A DNA stretch of 64,000 nucleotides from Bos javanicus. Lineage: Eukaryota > Chordata > Mammalia > Artiodactyla > Bovidae. A program made the position numbers and the translations under genes. The stretch is taken from the NCBI RefSeq assembly GCF_032452875.1, contig NC_083879.1:86561572-86625571 (forward strand). The letters are read 5' to 3'. This document shows, in pieces, positions 50,860-63,202 of the stretch. Within the stretch, counting starts at the first letter, position 1. Every line of letters starts with the position of its first letter. Under the pieces are notes generated by a model. The model made no database searches, was not told where the DNA came from, and worked only from the letters and a program-made list of their open reading frames with translations.

Positions 50860-51552
50860 TCAGAGGGGGGAATTGCCACCGTGGTACCTGGGCATTGCAA
50901 CTTAATCCTGTCAACCGGCTTTAGAGAAAAAACCTAGCGGTTATATCCTTCACTTTTCTATCTGGCCCACAGCCCCTGCCTTACTGCAAAGAGCTAATCG
51001 GGAGAGTGTTTTTGCTGTGTCAAATGAATTGAATGCTGTTTTCAAAAATGATGTTGGAAGAGTCTATCTCATCTTCAGAATGCTTCTGAGACTGTTTCAC
51101 CTGCCGTCAGTAAGAGAAAGGAGATGGCGAGGTGTACTGAGGCTTCATCAGAAAGATGGGCTTAGTGCCTGCTAGTGTACGTATGGCTCCGAGCAGCTTT
51201 CTCATTCCAACTTCAATTTTCTAATTTTTAAGATAGAATGAACATATTCACCTTGCCAGACTTTGAGAGGATTCAACAAGTTAATGTTTAAAAAAATACC
51301 TGATAAACGTTTGAAAATTAGAGTTTATATAAGAGGTTATGGAATGCCTACTAGTAGATTCAAAAATTCACTATTTGAATTTTTCAAGATTACATTAAAA
51401 GGAACAACAGATTAATTTTTTCATTGAGTCTATTTGAAAAGGAAACCTACTTTAGCACTACATGTATGCGAATGTTGTATTATTACTTGTATTAAAATTA
51501 AAGATGAAAAGTAGCAAAACTTCTAAATATATAAAATTATTTCAACAGTCAT
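50860..51552. other. Intergenic DNA, nothing recognised
   Basis: AT-rich after 51,200. No gene or repeat that I can name. Confidence 0.5.
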
Positions 51553-51738
51553 AGTACTTAGTCATTCTGTCATACCCAACTCTTTCCAACCCCATGGACT
51601 GTAGCCTACCAGGCGCCTCTGTCCATGAGATTCTCCAGGCAAGGAGTGGGTTGCCATGCCCTCCTCCAGGGGATCTTCCCAACATCAGGCTCACCTGTGT
51701 CTCCTGCACTGCAGGCGGATACTTCCCATCTAATCAAC
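51553..51738 (-). mobile_element. Bov-tA SINE
   Basis: Reverse-oriented: ccccatggactgtagcctac, tccatgagattctccaggca, ctccaggggatcttcccaac, gtgtctcctgcactgcaggc. Confidence 0.85.
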
Positions 51739-52429
51739 AAGCAAGAGTCTGGTCTGCAGAGATTATTGATTCCACAGCAGGGATGGTTTTCTCTGCAGGG
51801 TGCGCCGGTCACTGTCCAAAGCTCTGCTGCCCATCTGAAACACACGAGTCACAAACAATGTCACGAATATTAGGTGAAATTTCCAGAGCCATGTTGTCGG
51901 TGTGGAAGATTATTGTCAGTTAGTGAAGACTGTGTTGTCTTTCATCTCACTTTCTAAAAGAGAGCATTCTGGCCTCAGAGCCTGCGGTCCTAAATCTGAG
52001 TCCAAGTCTGATCACCTCGCAAGCACCTCTTAGGTGCTGGACAGGGTCTTAGAGACGGACGTCTTAGCCCAGCGGACACAGAGGCCATCAAGCCGTCCCT
52101 GCCCGGTGCGGCCGGACCGTCCCCTCCGCCCCAGCCCAGCACGCGCCCTCTGCTCCCTCTTTCCCCACCACGACTCTCGGCCGTTTCTCTGACCCTGGTG
52201 TCAGACTTGGCATCTTCCGTGATGACTTAGGAGGCAGAAGACACACGTCACACTGAATTTTCATTTTTCTAATTACAAAGTGAACACATGCTTCGTAACA
52301 TTTTGACCTTGCTGAAATATAAGCAGGCCACAATGGGACTGAAAGGCCCCCACAGCTACTTTGTCACTGAAGATGAACGTGCAGCGCGTCAGAATCTGCG
52401 GAATGCAGCTAACGTGGCGCTGACAGGGA

Positions 52430-54230
52430 AACTTCAGAAAATAAGAAAAGCTTCAGGCCAGTAATAGAAGTTCCCAACTCAAGAAATTAGCAAAAGAAGG
52501 CCAAAACAAGTGCAAAACAAGAAAAATGAGGAAAAAATGATAAAGGCAGTAATCAATATTATTTAAAACAGAAAAACATCAAGAAAATCAATGGAACACA
52601 GTTCTTCTGCTTAAAAATGAACAGAAGTGACACACCTTTAGAAAGCCTGAAAAAGATGAATAGAAAACAAAATCAGCAATATCAGGCATAGAACAATAGA
52701 CATAACTGCAGAGGCTGTGGTCACTAAAGGACAAAAAGGGAGCTCTGTGAACCAGGCACATACGTGTGACAACTTGGAAGAAAGGGGCCAGTCCCTCGAG
52801 AATGCACGCTGCCAAAAATCGACCGAAATGAAGTGGACAACTTGAATAGGGTTACGGCCTTCTTAAAAAACTGACCTTGCACTACAAGTTCTGAAAAGGA
52901 AATATCCAGAGCCAGATGGCTTCACTAGTAAACCTCAGCCAACCGCCTCTAGAAAACGGCAGAGAAGGGAAGACTCTGAACCCAGTGTGAGCAAATACCA
53001 TCCAAAATACATAGGGAGCTCCTACAACTCAGCAACCAAAACACACAAATAATATGATTTTAAAATGGGCAAAAGGCTTGAGAGGCATTTTTCCAAAGAA
53101 GACATACAAATGGCCAACAAATACAAGGAAAGCAGCTCACTAGTCATCAGAGAAATGCGAGTCAGAGCCTCGATGCGAGACGCTGCCCACCTGTCAGGAT
53201 GGGCAGCATCAGAAAGTCAGAAACAGCCGCAGCAAAGGGACTCGAGCAGTGTGGGTGGGGACGCAAGCCGGTGCCACCACTGCGGAAAACAGCATGGGGG
53301 GGTGGTCCGCGACAGTCAAAGCAGGACCGCCCCACTTCCGGGCATTCATCTGCAGGAGGTGGGGTCAGGGTCTCAGAGTTGCTGGCTCCGTGGTCAGTGC
53401 CGCCTGATCCACACTAACCAGGGCCGGGAAGCGACTAAGCCTGCGTCGGAATGAGTGGACCAAAGACACGGAGCACATCCCCCCGGATGCTCTTCAGCCA
53501 AGAGAGAGGGGAGACCCTGCCACTGGCACCAGCAGGGGTGGGCCCGAGGGCGCTGTGCAGAGTGAAACCAGGCAGACCGAGAAAGACAAACGCCGCACAA
53601 TCTCACCAACCGTGAAATCCCAAAAGTCCAGCTCATGGAGACAGAGAGTAGAAGGCTAGTTTCCATGGACTGGGAGGTGGAGGAAATGGGGGAGGGAGTA
53701 TTTCTCAAAGGATGCAGACTTTCAGTTATAAGAGGCATGAGTTCTGCGGATCTGGTGTTCAGCGTGGGAACCAAAACTATTAAAACTGTGTCGAATATTT
53801 GCAACTTGCTTACACTACAGACACGAACTAACTCATTGGAAAAGACCCTGATGTTGGGAAATATTGAAGGCAGGAGGAGAAGGGGACGGCAGAGGACGAG
53901 GTGGTTGGATGGCACCACTGACTTGACGTACACGAGCTCAAGCAAACTCTGTGAGACTGATGGACAGGGAGGCCTGGCGTGCTGCAGTCCGTAGCGTCGC
54001 AAAGGGTCAGACACGACTGAGCGACTGAACTGAACTAAGCACCACAGAGTTTAAATGTTCTTGCCACAAGTATGCACACACAAATGCAAACTGTTTAGAG
54101 TGGTGGGTTTGTTAACTCACTGATGAGGTAATCATTTATACGTGTATCAAATCTCCTGTCCTGCCCCCTAACCTTACACGGTGTTACTCACCATTATATC
54201 TCAATAAAACTGCAAAGAATGAAGGTCACA
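52430..54230 (+). mobile_element. Old L1 (L1MA-like) 3' portion, interrupted by BovB
   Basis: Decayed ORF2 pieces (agttcccaactcaagaaatt, ccagatggcttcactagtaa, aaatgggcaaaaggcttgag, aagacatacaaatggccaac) are followed by 3' UTR landmarks (tttccatggactgggaggtg, actttcagttataagag). They resume after the BovB insertion at about 54,040 and end at atatctcaataaaactgc. No coding capacity remains. Confidence 0.75.
53826..54036 (+). mobile_element. BovB LINE 3' end inserted into the L1
   Basis: The segment runs from aactcattggaaaagaccct, through gcaggaggagaaggggacgg and aggtggttggatggcaccac, to cacgactgagcgactgaact. The L1 3' UTR continues on both sides. A short duplication (GAACTAA) is possible but overlaps the BovB tail. 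Confidence 0.85.
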
Positions 54231-55944
54231 CATAAACAGGCAAAAATGTGTCCTTCGCGTTTATTTTTATCCTTTAAAATCTTGCTGTCTCAACACACAG
54301 CTACAAGCTGCTTTCTATATATACATAAAAAATGAGCGAAGATATTTCAAAGGAAGGAAAAAAGCTGTTGTTTATTTTAGGTTAATGAGCATTACCTCGC
54401 TCAGGAAATGTCCTTTCTATCCACCTCAAGTTCCTTTTAGCATCTGGTTGAGATGAAGAGAAAATGGCCCTCTGATATTAAATCAATATCAAAGAAGGGG
54501 TGTTTGAGATCAGGTTTCCCTCCGCCAGCGTCGTCTTTGCGATAATGCTTAGAAACGCTGCTGCGGTCCCTGCCAGCGGCAGACTCAAAAGTGCAATTTT
54601 GGCAAAATAAATAAAATGATGGTTAAAAAATGATTTTCTTCTGCACTGATCTCATAGGTCACCAGATTGTAATCAAGGACACATTTCTTGCAAGGCTTGT
54701 AGCACACATGGGAGATGGTTGGAAAGAAAAGCCATTGTCGTATATTTAAATGATGCAGGAGATAAAAGATAAGAGGCGACCACACTAACTGTGCACCTAC
54801 TAAGCGCAGGAGTAACATCTCCCAGCAGCCCCAGAGGACGGGATTGCTGGCACTGTCCGCCGTTTCCAGTCCTGGCTGCACAGCTGCATGAAAAAGCCCA
54901 CGACCCCACCGGGGTCTCGGGGGCCTGGCCCGGGGCGGGTGCTCTGTGTGCAGCCCAGGCCCCCCTCCTCTTCTCCGCAGAGCCTCGCTCTCAGCCACCA
55001 CGGGACGGACGCACCTTTCTGCTCGCTGACTCCTGCCTGCTTCTGGCCTGTGTACGCCCACTGTGCAGTGTCCCTAGAGGTCACCCCCAACCTGAGTCCT
55101 TGGTACTGACACCCTGGGAGCCCATCCCCCAGCAGGGACCCACGACCACCGCCCGCCCAGGACCCCTGAGGCCAGTCTCACACCATCCTCGACCGAATCC
55201 TGCAGAGTCTGGGCAGGCGGTTGATATTCAACCAGGAAACGAAGTGCAAAACGCAGCTAAAATGCCAGCTCGCAAGTTTTCCATTCGCATCGCTTTTCAC
55301 TGTGGACGCTTCCCCAGAACTGGGGATGAGAGGAGCTTCCCGGCCCACCTCACAGGGTTGGGACGAGGAGACGGCGCAGGCAGCGCAGAGCCTGCCCCAG
55401 GAAGGTGAACCGCTTCCCCAGAGCTGAACCACCGAGCAGAGCGGCAGCTGTCACTCCCGAGGACGAGGCTCGGGGCGGCCTTCAGGGAGCGGACCCACGA
55501 GGGGCGCTTCCCCAGGGCTGCTCCTGTCCCCGCCCCGCGGCCAGCACCCTGGTCCCCATCACCTCCCATCCGCCCAGATGACCGCCTGTGTTCAGGAGCA
55601 TCTCCTTCCACGGAGTCAGGACCGTGGTCCCCCGGGTCCATGGAGCTCCCATCACTGTCCTTGCCTCCCCCCGGGTTCCTGCTCCGTCAGCCGCCCCTCG
55701 AGGAGCAGAGCACCCAGGTTACACCCTGTCTTCACTGAGAGTTTATGTTCCGTGTACACACAGCATCGTCATTCCCCCGCCCACCACCTCTGGGGCTGCT
55801 CCCAGGGTGTGGACCCCACACGTCTGGACACCGGAGGAGCCCTCGGGAATGGGTCTCAGGTGCCGGGGCGGTCAGCCGGCCCGCCGGCCTGTGGAGGCCG
55901 AGCCCACGCTCTGCACGGCGCCCTCGGCTCTCGGCCTGCAGTTC
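54231..55944. other. Intergenic DNA, nothing recognised
   Basis: AT-rich to 54,780, then GC-rich. Long overlapping open frames in the GC-rich part (up to 205 codons) lie on both strands and show no family resemblance. No splice-consistent gene was found. Confidence 0.5.
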
Positions 55945-56065
55945 ACCCACTGGACCATGAGCTCCTGGAGGGCAGAGGCCACGTCGTATTAGTACCTGCC
56001 TCCCATTATCGATGTATTGCCTTTCAATAAGTGTTTGCTATGAATAAATAAATGAATGCTGATTA
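55945..56065 (+). repeat. L2 3'-end fragment
   Basis: It reads ggaccatgagctcctggagg, gcagaggccacgtcgtatta, then caataagtgtttgctatgaa and taaataaatgaatg, the classic end of L2-type repeats. Confidence 0.6.
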
Positions 56066-57169
56066 AATACAATTCAAAAGGCACTCAGGGGAAAGACCAT
56101 TCATGAGTCATAAATATTTTGAGGGAGGGCCAAGGGGGAAGCATCCGTCAGCGCTCTGGGAGGCTGAGAAAAGACACCTGTGCTCCTCACTTCGTCCCCG
56201 TGCAAGAGCAGAAGTGCAGTCTGGTGTTCCTTAGTTTTGGAACATCACCAGTAAGTTGAAAGTTGTTTTCTTCTGAATCGATAGGCCGTCAACCTACCTT
56301 CAGCGCTCGCCGTTTCCGGGCAGCCTCTCCCCGCGAGGTCGTCATCGCAGAAGCCCAAGGTCCACCGCCCAGGACTCTGTCCCCACGGTGATGGCACGTG
56401 GGCTCCTCAGGCTGACCCCAGGGGGGTGAAGCCCTGCTTCCCTCCACGGGACTTTGTGTCTCAGCCACTAGTCACGTCTAAAGCCTTCCAAACCTCCCTG
56501 GTGTTAACTATATGATCAGGGGCCCCATGAAATTACTTCCTGTGAAAAATTAATGGCTTCTTTGGAAAGTACTAAGTGTGTCTTTTCCAAACTAAGTAAG
56601 TTTCCCCAGGTTCTGGGATCTGGGTTTAGGGTCAGTCTGTTCACTCTTCTGACCTTCCTGGTTTTACAGAGCTCAGCCTTGCGCTCAAAGGCTTCCGTGT
56701 TCAGACAGGTGACTCCATCCTTCCAGCTTGCTTTCTCGCGAGAGGTGATCGACTGCAGCCCGTCTTTGCTCAGCACATCTCTCGCTCCCTCTGTGCCGGG
56801 GGTAGACTGTCAGCGTCTCCCGAGCGATTCCAGCATGGACTTCATGCACTTTGTCCCAGAGGAGGCCGGGAGCTCCTCCCATCCACCTTCAGCAGCTGTT
56901 CGGTGACCTGCGGCATTTCTCTGTACTCACTGAGCTTATAAGCTGTCTACAAGACACCAGAGCATTTTCTATCTTCTGAATTTCCTCCCATCACACATGC
57001 AAACAGATCACTCACGAGGCCCGGCAAGGCCCCCTCAGACCTTCCAGTTTTCAAAATGCATTTGGAATTGCTTCTTCCTTACTTCAAGCGGTGGCAAATC
57101 CAAGGGATCATGGAGTCAGGAAAGACCTAGATGTCTCCTATGGATTTTTTTTTTTTTTTTTTTGCCTGT
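56066..57169. other. Intergenic DNA, nothing recognised except a poly-T run
   Basis: A run of about 18 T lies at 57,146-57,163. Otherwise I see no repeat or gene. Confidence 0.5.
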
Positions 57170-57366
57170 GTGACTTCCCTGGTGTCTCAGACAGTAAAGA
57201 ATCTGCCTGCAATTCAGGAGAGCCAGGTTGGGAGGATCCCCTAGAGAAGGGAATGGAACCCACACCAGTATTCTGGCCTGGAAAATCCCATGGACAGAGG
57301 AGCCTGGCAGGCTACAGTCCATGGGGTCGCACAGAGTCAGACACGCCTGAGCGACTAGCGTACACA
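57170..57366 (+). mobile_element. Bov-tA SINE
   Basis: It contains the head gacttccctggtgtctcaga, the body ttctggcctggaaaatccca and gcaggctacagtccatgggg, and ends cacgcctgagcgactagc. Confidence 0.9.
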
Positions 57367-57718
57367 CACAACATTCGATTATTTGCCCAGCTATTTTTAT
57401 GTTTCAGCACTGTTTCGATGGCACATTATTATGACTGGCTCATCTAAATAATGAACCGCGGCTAAATGGATTTATTGGGGAAAAAGAGAAATGTGATCTC
57501 GACGACTCAGATGGTGGTGTATGCTCGCAACCAGAAGAATTTGTTCGGCCAGTGAGTGAAGCACAGAACACGCAAACTCATCAGTAACCAGGACGACTCA
57601 TCTGTTATGACAAAATGATGTTCATTCGGATTTTACTGATTGTATAGCTTTGTCTTATTCAATTTCCTATAAGTATAAGGAGCTCATACATAATTTTATA
57701 TTTGTACATATTTGAAGT

Positions 57719-57918
57719 ATTAGTCGCTCAGTCGTGTCTGACACTTTGTGACCCCGTGGACTGCAGCCCACCAGGCTCCTCTGTCCATGGAATCCTCCAG
57801 GCCAGAATACTGGAGTGGGTAGCTTTTCCCTTCTCCAGGGGATATTCCTGACCCAGGGATCAAACCCAGGTCTCCTGCATTGCAGGCAGATTCTTTATCA
57901 TTTGAACTACTGGGGAAG
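57719..57918 (-). mobile_element. Bov-tA SINE, complete
   Basis: Reverse-oriented unit from agtcgctcagtcgtgtctga to the head gcagattctttatcatttga and actactggggaag. Confidence 0.9.
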
Positions 57919-58455
57919 ATCTGTCCATTTTTGAGTATTAGCATAATTAAAAAATAATTTATTGAAACTTTAGAGCCAAAGTATTTTCTTTCAAGCGAGA
58001 TACATGTATCTCTCAAGTTTTAGAAAAAATAACCTTAGCTTACATTTCTCCTTTATTAAATATACAACATACTATATGATACGCATATAAACATTTGAAA
58101 TATTGGTTCCAATCTATCCTTTGAGGTTAACGGACTTTGATTTTTTTTTATTGCTGAATGTATTAAGTAATACTTATTTTGTTTTAAAAGTTCCTCCTGT
58201 GTCTAACCAGGTGACTGAAGCCTCTTCATTTCGCCAGGATCCAGTCTGCCACCCACGGGAAGCGCCGGGAAGACCCTGCTGGTGTCGGGGGCTGTGAGCA
58301 CAGCCCTCTGCTGGGTGTGGCTGTGCTCCCTGTGGGAACGTGTACCCAGAGTTTCATTTGTTTGTACTGAACTTCTCTATTTGTCTTCAGGCACACTTTC
58401 CACGCTTCCTGTTCTGAAACCGAGCAAAGAATTTACCTAGTCTACCTATCACATG
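57919..58455. other. Intergenic DNA, nothing recognised
   Basis: AT-rich then mixed sequence with no identifiable feature. Confidence 0.5.
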
Positions 58456-58572
58456 ATGGACATGAGTTTGAGCAAACACCGGGAGACAGCAGAGGACAGG
58501 GAAGCTTGGTGGGCTGTGGTCCACAGAGCCGCAAAGGGTCGGACACAACTGAGCGACTGAGCAGCAACAACG
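58456..58572 (+). mobile_element. BovB 3'-end remnant
   Basis: gatggacatgagtttgagca, agcttggtgggctgtggtcc and aagggtcggacacaactgag match the last 110 bp of BovB. Confidence 0.75.
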
Positions 58573-58580
58573 ACTAATCA

Positions 58581-58774
58581 CCAGGCTTCCCTGGCGGCTC
58601 AGATGGTAAAGAACCGCCGAGCAAGGCAGGAGACGCGGGTTCCATCCCTGGGTCGGGAAGATGCCCTGGAGGAGGAAATGGCAACCACTCCAGTAAGCTT
58701 GCCTGGGAAATCCATGGACAGAGGAGCCTGGGGGGCTGCAGTCCACAGGGTCACAGAAGGTCAGACGTGATCTA
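58581..58774 (+). mobile_element. Bov-tA SINE with an 8-bp target-site duplication
   Basis: A full-length unit from the head aggcttccctggcggctcag to the 3' end gaaggtcagacgtgatcta. ACTAATCA flanks it at 58,573-58,580 and 58,775-58,782. Confidence 0.9.
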
Positions 58775-58782
58775 ACTAATCA

Positions 58783-59248
58783 TTGCACCTTCCCAAGTTA
58801 GATTTCTTCTTTCGTTGATTTTCAGACGGAGAAGTAAAGCCATTTCACAGTAAAGTCTCCCTGTGAAAGCCTCCGGTGGCTCCTCACTCTCTGCCCCGTG
58901 AGTCATCCCTCAGACTCAGCAGCCGGAGGCCGTGCAGACGTCAAGTGTGGGGCCAGCAGGATGGTCCTCCCACCCTTCTCCCGCGTCCTTCCTGACAGCA
59001 CTCTGGGGTGGTTGCTGTCATTTCCTGGCCGCAGCAGGCCGTCCCACTTAGATGGCCTTGGCCTTGGCCAAGGTGCTTCCCTTGGACACCTCCCAGAACC
59101 ACCCCCCCCGCCTGCAGCCGCTGCGTCACCCCCCACCGGCCTTCCTGACCCCCGGCCCAGGAGTCCTGCTCCTCTGACCTTTACCCCTCTTGCCACCAGA
59201 CTCATCCATCCTCGCTGCTGAGTCCCCTCCAAGCCTCTGATTCACCCA
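58783..59248. other. GC-rich intergenic DNA, nothing recognised
   Basis: Overlapping open frames of about 107-109 codons occur on both strands but have no family resemblance. Confidence 0.5.
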
Positions 59249-59379
59249 TGCTGCTCCTGCTAAGTCGCTTCAGTCGTGGCCGACTCTGTGCGGCCCCAGA
59301 GACGGCAGCCCACCAGGCTCCCCTGTCCCTGGGATTCTCCAGGCAAGAACACTGGAGTGGGTTGCCATTTCCTTCTCCA
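59249..59379 (-). mobile_element. Bov-A SINE monomer
   Basis: Reversed unit: tgctaagtcgcttcagtcgt, ggcagcccaccaggctcccc, gggattctccaggcaagaac, gggttgccatttccttctcc. GATTCA occurs on both sides (59,239-59,244 and after 59,379), a possible target-site duplication. Confidence 0.85.
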
Positions 59380-59397
59380 TGGATTCATCTAAAAAGC

Positions 59398-59520
59398 TTA
59401 TTCGGTGCCTGCGACAGGCTGGGCCCCGGGTCGGTGCTGGGAGCCTGGCGAGAAGTAAAGTGTATGCCTGTCCTCAAGGGCCTCGCGGGTGAGGCGAGCA
59501 GATAAGGACATACTAGGTGG
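59398..59520 (+). repeat. Possible ancient MIR/L2-type repeat
   Basis: ttattcggtgcctgcgacag, cgggtcggtgctgggagcc and tgcctgtcctcaagggcctc follow the order of an old mammalian interspersed repeat (gagcacctactatgtgcc type). Diverged. Confidence 0.4.
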
Positions 59521-61089
59521 GAAACGGCTGCTCACCAGCCCCGGCTCCTGCCTCGGGTGTTTCAACACACCTGGGAGCCCTCGTCCCCTCCCCGGACCAG
59601 GAATTTACTAGCAATGGGTCAGATAAGTCCCAACATGGAGCAGCGTCTGTGCACAGATGCACTTGACACGCGCTGCGTTCGTTTGGAAAGAGAACTGCTC
59701 GTAAAATGCCAGCAGAGACCTGGGCTGGAGCACGGGAATGTCGTCCCCTTAGACCCCCGGTAGAAGAGCAGGCTCCACCCACCGCTGACTCCCCAGCCTT
59801 CTTCACCCCCTTCTTCCCGAGTTTCTGGAGGTCTGACTGCAGCTTAAGTTCAGGCTGGGGTCAGAGGTGAAGGAGCACATCAGTGTCCAGGGCCAGGGCA
59901 GGCTGTGGCTCCTGTGCCAATGACTGTCCAGCTCCTTCTTTTCTGTGTGGAACTGAGGCTGCTCTTGAGCTGGAGGAAGAAAGATCCGAAATGTGCTGTC
60001 CCTGGGTGGCCACACCTCCCAGTAGGAGGCTGTGCTGAGAACCCTGTCCCAAAACTGGCGGACAGAGTCTGGGGCCAAGAGTCAGGCACCGTGGTCCCTG
60101 CCTGCCTGGGGGGCCCAGGGTATGGGTGGTCTCTGAGCCGCAATGAAGCTTAAACCGAGGCAGGGGAGCATGGTGCCGACCCGCCCGTCCATGGATCTAT
60201 CCGTCGATAGGTCGGGTATTGCCCGGTGCCAGGCAGGGTGGTGTTCAGGGAGCCTCTGGCCCCTCCCTGAGCCTTCTGCGATTTGTAACAGGATCCTGGG
60301 CTCAGGGACAACTCTGCGGGGGCTGGGAGCTCAGGTCTGAGGGCAGACTCAGGGCTTACAGACGGAGGGCTCTGGAAGCCAGGTGTTGGTGGGGGGTGAG
60401 GGGGCGCGGCAGCAGGGGAGGCTGTTGCCCTAAGTATCAGGCGTGGGTCTCCCCCCACAACCCTGGCTTCTGACCCAATTCCCCCGGTCAGGTCGCTTGT
60501 AAGATAATGAAAGACCCCCTCATTCTAGTGCTGATTCCAAGGCCCCCGCTGAGTTCTTGAGGGACCCCTCCAACCAAGACTTCCTTTCCTTTCCTGTGCC
60601 TGCCTGCCCCCGCCCCCCGCAGGATGGAGAGAGTCACAGAAAAGGGGTCTTGCAGCCAAGCTGGAGCCTGTAGAGGAGCCGGAGCTCCTCCTCTCGTTTC
60701 TTGCTTGTAGAAAACGGCTGTAGTGCCCTGGGCCTCCCCCGATTCCACAGAGTAGACTCAGCAGTTAGTCAGCGGCTCCCAGGGCCTCCTGCAGGGACGG
60801 AGATAAGATGATGAATATCTCCCTGTGGAAACCGAGAGCCACACCCGCTTCCCGGGGATGATGGTGACCGTGTGCTGGCCGGCCGGCTGGAGCCAGAAGG
60901 CTGAGACAGCCCTGGACCTCACCACCAGCCCTGGGGTGGTCACGCACCCGGAGACCCTCACCCCCTAAACTGCCTGGAGGACTGCGGGGAGCTCGGGGTT
61001 TTTAACATGAGCCGCCCGTTGGCCTCGCTCGGCGCCTGCAGGTGAACCCTGACTGCGGCAGACAGCGGCTCGAAGGGCTTGCTGTCAGT
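59521..61089. other. GC-rich intergenic DNA, nothing recognised
   Basis: No gene, repeat or conserved motif that I can name. Short open frames on both strands only. Confidence 0.5.
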
Positions 61090-61205
61090 CCCAGGTGCAC
61101 ACAGCCTCGCTCCGGCACCCTCACACGCGGCTCGCTCCGTCACTGCCTCACACGCAGCCTGACTCTGTCACAGGCGCACGCGGCCTCGCTCCGTCACCCT
61201 CACAC
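61090..61205 (+). repeat. Short tandem array
   Basis: Three to four diverged copies of a unit of about 30-36 bp built on cctcgctccgtcaccctcac and cacacg. Confidence 0.6.
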
Positions 61206-61345
61206 GGGGAAGCTTGTCACGTCCCTGGTGCATCAGCTTGAACACCGACATTCTCAAACTAGTTCTGCCAATGAAACAGAGCCGTGGAAAACCAGGCCTG
61301 CGTGCCCTCATGAATGATGGGGGAGGGAAAGTGAGAGAGAAAGTG

Positions 61346-61976
61346 CTGTGTGAGAGTGTGTGAGTGTGTATGTGACTGTGTGAGTGTGGGTGTGAGAGTG
61401 GGTGGGTGTGAGTGTGGGGGGTGTGAGTGTGGGTGTGTGTGCGTAGGAGTGTGTGTGTGAGTGTGTGTGTAGGAGTATGTGAGTGTGGGTGTGAGTGTGT
61501 GTGTGAGTGGGTGTGGGTGTGTCAGTGAGTGTGGGTGAATGTGTGAGTGTGTGAGTGTGTGTGTGAGTGTGTGTGTGAGTGTGGGTGTGTGTGTGAGTGT
61601 GTGTGTGTGAGGGTGAGTGTGTAAGTGAGTGTGGGTGTGAGAGTGTGGGTGTGAGAGTGTGTGTGTGAGTGGGTGTGTGTGTGTCAGTGAGTGTGGGTGA
61701 ATGTGTGAGTGTGGGTGAGTGTGGGTGTGAGACTGTGTGTGTGAGTGTGTGTGTGAGAGAGTGTGTGAGTGTGTGTGGGTGAGTGTGGGGTGTATGTGTC
61801 AGTGAGTGTGTGTGTGAGTGTGTGTGTGAGAGTGTGTGAGTGTGTGTGGGTGAGTGTGGGGTGTGTGTGTATGATGTGTATGAGTGTGTTTATATGAGTG
61901 TGGGTGAGTGTGTGTATATGAGTGTCGGTGAGTGTGGGTGTGTGTGAGAGTGTGTGTGTGTGTCAGTGTGGGTGTC
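61346..61976 (+). repeat. GT-rich low-complexity tract (about 630 bp)
   Basis: Almost entirely TG, GAGTG and GGGTG motifs in irregular order, with very few C on the plus strand. Recurring blocks such as gtgagtgtgtgtgtgag show local duplications. It is a compound (TG)n/(GTGTGAGTGT)n array. Confidence 0.95.
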
Positions 61977-62162
61977 AGAGAGAGGGGCCTCACAGAGAGA
62001 TTAACACTCACTGCAGAGACTTGATTCTATTTGATTAAAGGTGTGTGGGATCAGCTCAGAAATGCCGTGAGCGCTCCGCCCAGGCTCAGCTCTTGTTAAC
62101 GTCCTGCCCTGTGTGCTTGGCAAAGGTGTCCCCGCTCTCCCGGACACACGTGTGTGCGTGCG

Positions 62163-62358
62163 TAGTCACTCAGTCATGTCTGACTCTGCAACCCCATGGA
62201 CTGTAGCCTGCCAGGCTCCTCTGTCCCTGGGATTCTCCAGCCAAGAATACTGGAGCAGGTTGCCATTTCCTTCTCCAGGGGATCTTCCCAACCCAGAAAT
62301 CAAACCCAGGTCTGCATTGCAGGCAGATTCTTTACTGCCTGAGCCACCAGGGAAGCCA
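62163..62358 (-). mobile_element. Bov-tA SINE, complete
   Basis: Reverse-oriented unit from gtcactcagtcatgtctgac through gaatactggagcaggttgcc to the head gagccaccagggaagcc. Confidence 0.92.
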
Positions 62359-63202
62359 TTGCAGGCAGACACAGGTGATCGTGTGTAAACGTGCACCCTC
62401 CCCCAAGCCACCTGACCATGGCCACACACGTCAGCGACCCTCTGCAGACTTCGGAGCAGGTTTCCTTAGCCGACAGAAGTTCTCTAACAGCCACAGAGCG
62501 GTGGTCGAGGTCGGTAAACTCGGCATTGACGTGAGGTTTCCATCTAATCTCTGCCTGACCTGTGATCCGGTTGCGTCACTGACCCCAGAGTGTCCTTCAT
62601 CTTCTTTGACTCCGGGACAGTATCTCTTCCGGAGCCACAAGTGGCTTTTGGATTTCTCGGCCTCTGGTCTCCTAGCCCCTGCCTTCCCCTGCAGACAGCT
62701 TGGCGGGGGTGGGGGCTGCACATGGCCGAGGCCGTCTACTCCCCCAGCGAGGCAGACCCGGCGTCAGCACCCTCACCCGGCCCCCAGCGCGTCCCTGGAT
62801 TTCGACAGGCTCCTTCTTCCCTGGACAGCTGGGAGAATGCCTGCAGGCAGGGGGCTCATCCTTCAGTGGTCTCCAGGCCGCCTCAGATTTCTGCCCTGAA
62901 AGGACGGGGCTCCAGGGGAAGAGAAAGAGGACTTTAGGAACCCCAGCGTCCCCTCCCCTGGCCCAAGGAGGCACTGAAAATGCTGTTGCCGATGGCCAAG
63001 GGGCCGGAGAAACAGAAGGGAATCACGGCCCCGAGTCACTGTCTCGCGGTCACTGACACAGTGACCCTGAGTCTGGAGGTCACTGATGGAGAGGCATGGG
63101 ACAAGCAGAATGCCCGCGGGGCTTGTCAGGAAGGCCAGGCAGAACCATGCAGTGGCCCGTACTAGATGAAATCCCCCAAACCCTTTTTTAGGTGAAATGT
63201 AA
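62359..63202. other. Intergenic DNA, nothing recognised
   Basis: Open frames up to 174 codons overlap on both strands without family resemblance. No repeat identified. Confidence 0.5.

Noticed and set aside
54791..55408. 205-codon plus-strand frame and overlapping minus-strand frames
   Set aside because: GC-rich DNA with frames open on both strands, and no motif, splice structure or homology that I recognise.
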